From positions 1 through 20,308 of the IMG/VR virus record IMGVR_UViG_3300048778_000432: a stretch of 20,308 bases of DNA; one strand, given 5' to 3'. Made by a program: the position numbers and the translations under genes. Of the stretch, positions 6,528-12,004 are shown in pieces. The first letter of the stretch is position 1, and each line of letters begins with the position of its first letter. The notes below the pieces were generated by a model. The model did not search any database. It saw only the letters and a list, made by a program, of their open reading frames with translations, and had not been told where the DNA came from. Source of the stretch: a virus.

Positions 6528-7555
6528 TCGATCAGAAAATCACAGACAAGTACGCAATCTATAACGGTGATTCGGTTGAGATGCTCACCGCTCTAAAAGA
6601 CCAATCGATTCACTTTTCCGTGTACTCGCCACCCTTCGCCACAGAGAGCGGGGGCGCTCTTTACCACTACAGTTCGTCTGACCGCGACTTGTCAAACTCG
6701 CGCACTTATAAGGAGTTTTTCGACCACTACGAATTCATCGTGAAAAGCCTTCACCGGGTCACATTGCCAGGGCGCATGACAGCCGTGCATTGTATGGATG
6801 TGCCGAACAGCAACAGCGGAAACGGCGATTCCTACACTGACTTTCCGGGCGACATTATTCGCCTCCATGAACGTTGCGGATGGCACATGGCATCCCCGCG
6901 CATCACAATTTGGAAAGAACCACTTGCGGTCCGCAACCGCACCATGACAAAAGCGTTGGCACACAAGTCAATTGTAGAGGATTCGTGCAACTGTGCCGTA
7001 GCTGGCGCTGACTATTTGCTGATTTTTCGACGGTCGGGAACGAATGAAATTCCAGTGACGCACCAGCATGGCCTTATGAGCTACGCCGGCGCTCGCAAAA
7101 TTCCAAAAGAGCTTTTGAAATATAAGGGATGGACCGGCAACCAGATTGAAAACCGCTATTCGCATTGGATTTGGCGGCAGTACGCGTCGTCGGTGTGGGA
7201 TGATATTCGCGGTAACCTTGGAGATCGAAAAGAACGAGGCGTACTTCCTTACCGTGAAGCTCGCGAGGAAGAGGACGAAAAACACCTTCATCCCCTCCAG
7301 CTAGATGTCATCACTCGCGCCGTTGAGTTATGGTCCAACCCGACAGAAACTGTATTGACTCCATTTATGGGGGTCGGCAGCGAAGTTTGCGCGGCACTGA
7401 TGAGCGGGCGCCGCGGCATCGGATGCGAACTCAAACCAAGTTACTACCGTCAGGCCGTCAAAAATATCGACGGCGTTCTCCAGAATGGATGGCATGACGA
7501 CAGCGGGCAAGAGTTGATGTCCTTTAGTGATGAGGCTATCGAGGCATCCGAATAA
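6518..7555 (+). CDS. DNA methyltransferase, beta-class (N6-adenine or N4-cytosine)
   Basis: A 345-aa protein. ATG 6518 overlaps the helicase by 10 bp. Motif order is catalytic first, cofactor last: NGDSVEMLTAL (16-26) precedes motif IV SPPF (37-40). Near the C-terminus are HLHPLQLDVITRAVELW (257-273), the motif I loop TPFMGVGSEVCAA (281-293) and RRGIGCELKPSYY (298-310). This order defines the beta class of amino-methyltransferases. SPPF does not by itself separate N4-cytosine from N6-adenine activity. The middle (about 60-250) is the likely target-recognition part. No cognate restriction endonuclease is visible nearby, so this is probably a phage modification enzyme that shields viral DNA or marks it for other steps, acting with the helicase. 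The specificity is unknown. Confidence 0.93.
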   Translation: MLVIDQKITDKYAIYNGDSVEMLTALKDQSIHFSVYSPPFATESGGALYHYSSSDRDLSNSRTYKEFFDHYEFIVKSLHRVTLPGRMTAVHCMDVPNSNSGNGDSYTDFPGDIIRLHERCGWHMASPRITIWKEPLAVRNRTMTKALAHKSIVEDSCNCAVAGADYLLIFRRSGTNEIPVTHQHGLMSYAGARKIPKELLKYKGWTGNQIENRYSHWIWRQYASSVWDDIRGNLGDRKERGVLPYREAREEEDEKHLHPLQLDVITRAVELWSNPTETVLTPFMGVGSEVCAALMSGRRGIGCELKPSYYRQAVKNIDGVLQNGWHDDSGQELMSFSDEAIEASE

Positions 7556-7617
7556 CGTTTGGACCAAAATTCAATGAAAGGAGACCTTGCAAACGAAACT
7601 TTCCTGAACAGGCTTCT

Positions 7618-7658
7618 GGAGCGGCTCTAACTCGCTTTTTTCCAGTTTTTGCCGCTCC
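7618..7658 (+). terminator. Possible terminator after the helicase-methyltransferase unit
   Basis: GGAGCGGC (7618-7625) can pair with GCCGCTCC (7651-7658) across a 25-base loop. Alternatively AGCG (7620-7623) pairs with CGCT (7633-7636), directly followed by six T (7636-7641). Either form is weak, but this is the first stem plus T-run downstream of the methyltransferase stop. Confidence 0.3.
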
Positions 7659-7820
7659 GTTGGCCGCTGCCGGGTGTATCCTTATTTCAATCATCCAGCA
7701 CCTCGAAAACTCCTCGCAATACCCTCCCGCCTCCGCAGTTTCCGCCTGCAAATCCCTCAGCCCACCGTTCCGCTGGTCCAACACACCGGGAGGAATCCCG
7801 GCTTGCCGCCGCACTCGTTT

Positions 7821-7836
7821 CTATGAATATTCGTAG
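7821..7836. promoter_or_regulatory. 16-bp near-palindrome, operator-like
   Basis: CTATGAATATTCGTAG has dyad symmetry with one mismatch pair. It ends 48 bases before the ATG of the following zinc-ribbon gene. A poor promoter can be drawn across it (TTCGTA 7830-7835, 16 bases, TATGGT 7852-7857), which would place a repressor over the -35 element. This reading is inference. Confidence 0.35.
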
Positions 7837-7884
7837 ATTCCTAATCCAAATTATGGTACGCTTTTGGGTAGAAAGGAGTCCGTC

Positions 7885-8166
7885 ATGGCCACTTCTACCC
7901 CCGTTTTCCCTGTCAGCGCCGTTGTTGTATGCCGCGCCTGCGGCTCCCCGGCGCGCGCGGACCAAATCTACTGCACCGCCTGCCAGCGCGCCATCCAGAA
8001 AGCCTGCGACCGGCCCATCCCCGCGCATCCCATGCTGACCTGTGATGTCCTTTGGGCTTCGCAGGAGCTCACCCGCCGCGCGCGGGTCTCCCGAGCCGAC
8101 CTTCCGCCGGATGCCTTCGACAGCCTCAATGAAACGCTCTATCGTTACCGCCGCAATGCGGCGTAG
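7885..8166 (+). CDS. Zinc-ribbon small protein
   Basis: A 93-aa protein. ATG 7885 is chosen over an upstream TTG at 7864 because AAAGGAG (7872-7878) lies six bases before it. Cys16/Cys19 (CRACGSP) and Cys30/Cys33 (YCTACQR) form a compact four-Cys zinc ribbon. The C-terminal half (TCDVLWASQELTRRARVS to the end) is predicted helical and basic with no recognised motif. It is the last plus-strand gene and converges on the large terminase gene. It stands alone behind a possible operator, so it may be separately regulated. Its function is unknown; nucleic-acid or protein binding is likely. Confidence 0.7.
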   Translation: MATSTPVFPVSAVVVCRACGSPARADQIYCTACQRAIQKACDRPIPAHPMLTCDVLWASQELTRRARVSRADLPPDAFDSLNETLYRYRRNAA

Positions 8167-8170
8167 TTTT

Positions 8171-8202
8171 GCTAGAGGCTAAAAGCTAGAAGCTAGCGGC
8201 TG
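8171..8202. repeat. Period-7 repeat tract (GCTAGAA-like)
   Basis: Four and a half heptamers: GCTAGAG, GCTAAAA, GCTAGAA, GCTAGCG, GCTG. It fills the gap between the convergent genes and contains the stop codon of the large terminase gene (8193-8195). Confidence 0.8.
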
Positions 8203-9869
8203 CCTTTCCGCAGCGGCAGCCCCTTCGCCTGGGCCTGCGCCTTCTTCCTCAACTTTGCCATCTCCATCAGGCTGCGCCGCGCCAGCGCCGTGGCATCCGC
8301 CCCGGCCAGCCGCATCTTCTCGAGCGACTCCTGCAGCCTCATCAGGTCCGGCTTCACACTCTCCAGCACCCATGTGTTGTAGGCGTAGCTCAGCATGTCG
8401 TAGAGATCGTCCAGTTCGTCGCCATGGATCTTCTTCACCGCGTGCCGCTCGTCAATCACGCGCGTGGTGATCGAGTTGAACGTCTTCCGCATCGCCGACG
8501 TCAATACGATATGGAAGCTGCTCAGGCCGGTGTAGAGCACCTGGGCATTGTCGGCGGGGCTCTTGTGCGCGTAGATGCAGGTCACGCCATACTCTGCAAA
8601 CACTTCCGCCATCTGCTCAAAGTTGCTCTTGCCCACGTCGTGGTGCTGGTCCATGGCGCTGTCCATGCAGCAGAACAGGAACCTCGGCTTCTGCTCGCCC
8701 ATCTTCGGCTTCACCCATAGTTCGCAGACCTTTTTTGCAAAGTCCACCGCTCCCATCTTGCGCTCCACCAGTTCGCCGGTACCGAACACGCGCCCGTTGT
8801 CGTCCACGCTGAACCGGCCTGCCGCCGCTGCCGAGCTGCCGTAGCCGTAGTCGATGCACAGGAAGTGATTCCACCACCACTCGTCCTGGATGGTCTGGTA
8901 GGGAATCATCCACTCCGGCCGCATAAAGCCGTAGTAGAGGCTCTCGGCGTTGCACCAGCACCCATGCAGCAGTTGCATCTGGATCTCGGCCGTCTGCGAC
9001 AGCAACTTGTTGACCTTGTCTTCGCCGTAGAGCGGGTTGTCGGTCACCGCGGCCGGGAAGAAGGCTGTCGTCATGTGCACCAGTTCGGCGCGCGAGGGCG
9101 GCCACTTCCAACTCGCGCCGCAATAGACGCGCCCCGGCCACACTGAACTGTTGATGTTGTTGTCCAGTTCCGTCGCCGGAAAGTGCAGTGGGCACTTGTT
9201 GCGCAGAAAAACCGACATCTGCCAGCCATGGCCCACACCGCCGGGGTTCGATGTCAGCCGCATCCGGCCGCGCAGCCGCGGGTCGGTCGGAGCCAGCCAG
9301 GGAACGATAGAACGCACTCGCCGTTCCGGCTGCAACCCGCTTTCGTCAATCCCGATCCAACTGCGCGGGTTGCCGCGGTAGCGGCCCAGGTCCTTATCCT
9401 GAGCCAGGTAGCCAAACCGGATGCGCGCGCCGCCCTTGGTCCGCACCGCCTTGCGCGTCACCTCGTCGAAGACGGGAAACTCCCACTGGCCTCCGCCTGA
9501 GCGCTGCTTATAGACGGCGCCCACCGACAAACAAAGTTTCTCCAGCCGGTCGGCAATCTGGTCCATCTCGCCCAGGCTCTCGCGCAGCAGCAGCCCGCGA
9601 AAGGTAGGGATATGGTATTCCTGCACCGCATCGCCCACCAGAAAGTCTGTTTTGCCGCCGCCCGATTGGCCGCCGAACAGCAGCATCTCCGCCAGCGAGC
9701 TCAGCGCCGCCTGCTGCGCCGGATTGATCGGCCACCAGCACGGATCAACGCCCGGAGGCGGGGGCACCCAGGCTGGGAAGTTGTGAGGGATGGAAAGGTT
9801 GGCGGGCTCAATCAGCATTGACGGCGCCGGCGGCGCCCACGCCAGCGTGGGAATGTGCGCCGTGATCAT
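8193..9869 (-). CDS. terL: Large terminase subunit (TerL)
   Basis: A 558-aa protein, typical for TerL. The start at 9869 overlaps the upstream stop by 4 bp. The N-terminal ATPase has Walker A FGGQSGGGKT (65-74), Walker B IGIDES (172-177) and the coupling motif LTSNPG (205-210). The C-terminal RNase-H-like nuclease has acidic residues Asp340 (CIDYGYG), Asp403 (CMDSAMD) and the GDELDD cluster (483-488). It cuts concatemeric phage DNA and pumps it into the prohead with the portal and TerS. The last residues (LRKGSR) are basic, and the stop codon falls inside a period-7 repeat tract. It is the distal gene of the minus-strand block, as in T7-like late operons. Both enzyme centres look intact. Confidence 0.96.
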   Translation of the reverse strand: MITAHIPTLAWAPPAPSMLIEPANLSIPHNFPAWVPPPPGVDPCWWPINPAQQAALSSLAEMLLFGGQSGGGKTDFLVGDAVQEYHIPTFRGLLLRESLGEMDQIADRLEKLCLSVGAVYKQRSGGGQWEFPVFDEVTRKAVRTKGGARIRFGYLAQDKDLGRYRGNPRSWIGIDESGLQPERRVRSIVPWLAPTDPRLRGRMRLTSNPGGVGHGWQMSVFLRNKCPLHFPATELDNNINSSVWPGRVYCGASWKWPPSRAELVHMTTAFFPAAVTDNPLYGEDKVNKLLSQTAEIQMQLLHGCWCNAESLYYGFMRPEWMIPYQTIQDEWWWNHFLCIDYGYGSSAAAAGRFSVDDNGRVFGTGELVERKMGAVDFAKKVCELWVKPKMGEQKPRFLFCCMDSAMDQHHDVGKSNFEQMAEVFAEYGVTCIYAHKSPADNAQVLYTGLSSFHIVLTSAMRKTFNSITTRVIDERHAVKKIHGDELDDLYDMLSYAYNTWVLESVKPDLMRLQESLEKMRLAGADATALARRSLMEMAKLRKKAQAQAKGLPLRKGSR

Positions 9870-10543
9870 GGCTCGTCCGCCACGGAGGCCGAGCAGTTCT
9901 CAGTTCTCAGTTCGCAGTTCTCAGTTAACCGCACCGACAGCAAACTTCTGAATTGCCGCGCGGCATTCAAAAGCGGCAGGGTTTTGGCGTACATCGTCGC
10001 CGAGGTTCCATCGAAGCTATGCGCGCCGGCCTCTTCACACATCCGAATGCGCCGCGCCGAATTAACCCGCCCAACATGGTAATGCCGGGCGTAGCGCGCC
10101 GCAAACTCGCCCCACGAAAACATCGTCTTGAGCTTCCATTCGGTACTGCCGCCTAAAAACAACCCTAAGTGCCGGTTTTCAGTCAAAACCTGGCCGATGA
10201 TCTTTTCGGTCATGCCGTCCTGCAAAGGTAACAGCAACTTTGGATATCCCTTCAACCGTTGCAGCCAACTCAACGAGAAATCGAGGCTCTTCAGACCTCC
10301 GGCAACGATATCCGGGATCACAACAAAATCCGCAGTACTTCCGCCTTTTTCGAGGACACGCTCAAACCCATCTGCGTCGAAATCTACTCTCTGAATGAAA
10401 GCCTTCCACGCGCCGTTATCTACACCATGTTGCAACCCGTCACGCGGTGTTGCATTGTCCGGCGTCAGCAGGATACCCCAACCAGTCTCGCGCAGCGCCT
10501 GTAGGTTACGCCTGGTCCCCGTGTTGGAGGCATAGCCCTTCAT
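9866..10543 (-). CDS. tRNA-guanine-transglycosylase-like / DpdA-like protein
   Basis: A 225-aa protein with start 10543 overlapping the TerS stop by 4 bp. The order of motifs parallels bacterial Tgt: VDNGAWKAF (Asp42) for DSGGFQ, VIPDIV (Asp78), LPLQDG (Gln108) for the Gln-Gly motif, LFLGGS (131-133) for the GG loop, HVGRVNS (156-162), then HSFDGT with Asp178 where Tgt has its nucleophile in FDCV. I recall phage proteins with the same H-x-G-R-V-N-S and S-x-D-G-T blocks annotated as queuine tRNA-ribosyltransferase-like. DpdA enzymes insert 7-deazaguanines into DNA, so phage DNA base exchange is the leading idea; tRNA is an alternative. It is shorter than Tgt (about 370 aa) and lacks its Cys-zinc C-terminus. 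Residues 206-217 are encoded by a period-7 repeat, an apparent tail extension. No preQ0 synthesis gene is visible here. Confidence 0.72.
   Translation of the reverse strand: MKGYASNTGTRRNLQALRETGWGILLTPDNATPRDGLQHGVDNGAWKAFIQRVDFDADGFERVLEKGGSTADFVVIPDIVAGGLKSLDFSLSWLQRLKGYPKLLLPLQDGMTEKIIGQVLTENRHLGLFLGGSTEWKLKTMFSWGEFAARYARHYHVGRVNSARRIRMCEEAGAHSFDGTSATMYAKTLPLLNAARQFRSLLSVRLTENCELRTENCSASVADEP
9894..9928. repeat. Period-7 repeat tract (CAGTTCT)
   Basis: Five heptamers: CAGTTCT, CAGTTCT, CAGTTCG, CAGTTCT, CAGTTAA. It lies inside the 3' end of the DpdA-like gene and is translated as the tail LTENCELRTENC. Confidence 0.95.
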
Positions 10544-11295
10544 CCAATCTGCAACTTTCCCGCCTTGCGCGCAGGAGTTGGATCTGCGGTAAATTTCGCT
10601 ATTGGCTGGTTTGTCAGTTTACGGACTCGCTGGCGTATGGTCTCGTCGTCTGCTCGATCGGCTGGCGCGCTGGATGGTTGCGCTGGAATAGAAACTGGAA
10701 TATTTTGTGCACGATTTTGCAAAGTCTCGTTCGCTGGGATAATCGGAGCGGGCTCCTGCGCGGGAGGCTGAGAAGCCAGCGGCGAGCGCGGTTGCCCGTC
10801 AATCCCCTGACCACTGACCACTGATCCCTGTTCACTGTCTTTCGGCACAATCGGCGAAGCCGGCACGCCCACGGGAATGAATGCCTGGTAGAAAGGCGCG
10901 GTGTTCGCCGCGATCCCGTTGCCCGCGGGCTCCAGAAGCTTGGTCGCTCCGGCTTGGATGCGGCCCGTCACAATATAGCCGAGCTGGATAGCTTCCTTCT
11001 TGAGCGTTCCCTTTTCCTCGCGAATCACCTTGATCAGCTCACCGTCCAGAAATGCGTTCGTCAGGTTCTCAACCTCAACCTGCTGCCGAGCGCGCTCCTG
11101 ACGCACCACATCGTCCTGCCGCTCAATCTCTTCCTGCACCTGAATCAGGTTGAAGGTCCGCACGGCCGCGTTCTTGGGGATACCGGCCTTCGCTGCGGCC
11201 TTATAGATGTCCTTGATTCTGCGGTAGGCCGCGACAAACTTCTCCTGTTCGCGCGTCAGCGGTGCTTCTTCATGTTGTGGGCCTTTCCTTGGCAT
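10540..11295 (-). CDS. terS: Small terminase subunit (TerS)
   Basis: A 251-aa protein with GGGAAGG upstream of ATG 11295. Residues 13-60 (LTREQEKFVAAYRRIKDIYK then AAAKAGIPKNAAVRTFNLIQ) match the helix-turn-helix start of Terminase_2-type small subunits: L-T-x-x-Q-x-x-F, a helical A-A-x-x-A-G block and a following paired helix. Residues 60-125 are helical and charged, probably the oligomerisation part. From about 130 the protein becomes Pro/Gln/Ser-rich, partly encoded by a period-7 repeat (about 152-166), before a basic C-terminus. TerS binds the packaging site and feeds DNA to TerL. Position next to TerL, separated only by the DpdA-like gene with 4-bp overlaps on both sides, supports the call. 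The long disordered linker is unusual and looks repeat-expanded. Confidence 0.82.
   Translation of the reverse strand: MPRKGPQHEEAPLTREQEKFVAAYRRIKDIYKAAAKAGIPKNAAVRTFNLIQVQEEIERQDDVVRQERARQQVEVENLTNAFLDGELIKVIREEKGTLKKEAIQLGYIVTGRIQAGATKLLEPAGNGIAANTAPFYQAFIPVGVPASPIVPKDSEQGSVVSGQGIDGQPRSPLASQPPAQEPAPIIPANETLQNRAQNIPVSIPAQPSSAPADRADDETIRQRVRKLTNQPIAKFTADPTPARKAGKLQIG
10806..10840. repeat. Period-7 repeat tract (ACTGACC)
   Basis: Five heptamers: CCTGACC, ACTGACC, ACTGATC, CCTGTTC, ACTGTCT. It is in frame in the TerS linker and encodes DSEQGSVVSGQG. Confidence 0.9.
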
Positions 11296-11315
11296 TGCCG
11301 GGCCTTCCCGTGAGA

Positions 11316-11346
11316 CAGTTCGCAGTTCACAGTCCTCAGTCGTCAG
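11316..11346. repeat. Period-7 repeat tract (CAGTTCG/CAGTCGT)
   Basis: Four heptamers and a half: CAGTTCG, CAGTTCA, CAGTCCT, CAGTCGT, CAG. It occupies most of the space between TerS and the 57-aa gene and contains that gene's stop codon (11336-11338). Confidence 0.85.
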
Positions 11347-11509
11347 AACAAATTTCGAAACATCCGATACATAGCATTACCGAATCATCCGTCTCATAAA
11401 GCGCATCGGTGATCATACCGCATCCCTCGCATTTGAGATCGCTTCCCGTGAATCCAACAATCTCCGTCACATCGCCATCCTGTTGTGTGATCAAGCCTTC
11501 TACACTCAT
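11336..11509 (-). CDS. 57-aa zinc-ribbon microprotein
   Basis: A short gene found by reading the minus strand. ATG at 11509-11507 overlaps the upstream stop by 4 bp (ATGA), and the frame stays open for 57 codons to a TGA at 11338-11336. The product opens MSVEGLITQQDGDVTEIVGF and has Cys27/Cys30 (KCEGCG) and Cys47/Cys50 (LCIGCFEIC), with an extra Cys54, a compact zinc ribbon. It is acidic overall. Coupling to the upstream gene and retained CxxC pairs argue that it is real. The function is unknown; small zinc ribbons in phage late operons may act as transcription or assembly cofactors. The stop lies in a period-7 repeat. Confidence 0.65.
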   Translation of the reverse strand: MSVEGLITQQDGDVTEIVGFTGSDLKCEGCGMITDALYETDDSVMLCIGCFEICSDD

Positions 11510-12000
11510 TGCGCGGCCTCACCTTCCGACACGCGCGCTACTTCCCTTTCAACTGAGTTGTTGAAATCGGCCGCGACAGGTTTGAGTCCAGGCGGATAGT
11601 ACTTCGTCTGTATTCTGGGCTGTGGAGAATTCATGGTGTAGTGATTCCTGTAGAAATCATCCAGACGCGCGGTCTTGCCTCCACGTTGTCCACCCCAAAC
11701 GAACGACGCACCGGTGTCACTGCGCTTGATATCTGCATATCGCGGGCTGTCGTCAACCAGAGGTCCCGGCGGGGCCGCCCACTCACCCATGTACATTTGC
11801 TTGAATGTGTTTGGGTAGATCTTTTCAAACTCATCAGGTCCGGCCTCATGGAGAAACATCCGCTTAAACCAACTTTCTCCGGCTGTCTCCGCAAAGAAAG
11901 GGTGCATCGCCTTGTGCTTGGGCGGATCACCTACCAGCAGCAGCTCGACCCCAACCACAGGCCGAAACAGAATTTCGCCTTGCCGTCTACCAAACATCAT
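11506..12000 (-). CDS. Unknown protein with Walker-A-like motif
   Basis: A 164-aa protein. The ATG at 12000 is chosen because it lies four bases after the upstream stop and has AGG-rich bases before it; an upstream start at 12036 would overlap the HAD ORF by 32 bp. Residues 103-110 read GGQRGGKT, a textbook G-x4-G-K-T P-loop, preceded by SFVW as a possible beta1 strand. No Walker B or other NTPase motif follows in the remaining 54 residues, so a complete ATPase is unlikely. The motif may be chance, or the gene may be a fragment. The N-terminal half has hydrophobic and aromatic blocks (VVGVELLLVG, SWFKRMFLHE, FKQMYMGEW). I do not recognise the family. It overlaps the 57-aa gene by 4 bp. Confidence 0.55.
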   Translation of the reverse strand: MMFGRRQGEILFRPVVGVELLLVGDPPKHKAMHPFFAETAGESWFKRMFLHEAGPDEFEKIYPNTFKQMYMGEWAAPPGPLVDDSPRYADIKRSDTGASFVWGGQRGGKTARLDDFYRNHYTMNSPQPRIQTKYYPPGLKPVAADFNNSVEREVARVSEGEAAQ

Positions 12001-12004
12001 TGCC

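Larger units (their letters stand above)
7556..7884. other. Non-coding gap between methyltransferase and zinc-ribbon gene
   Basis: About 330 bases without a credible gene. It holds an 18-codon ORF at 7574-7630 (MKGDLANETFLNRLLERL) with no clear separate RBS, which I do not call. It also holds a weak terminator-like structure (7618-7658), a perfect hairpin CCGGGA-GGAA-TCCCGG at 7786-7801 and a palindrome at 7821-7836. Frames on both strands show biased, non-protein-like composition. Confidence 0.5.

Noticed and set aside
7786-7801. Perfect hairpin CCGGGA-GGAA-TCCCGG considered as a terminator
   Set aside because: No T-run follows on either strand; the stem is only 6 bp and could be chance in GC-rich DNA.
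7536-7814. 92-codon minus-strand frame in the gap after the methyltransferase
   Set aside because: It overlaps the methyltransferase end, has no clear ribosome site, and its composition looks like random GC-rich translation.
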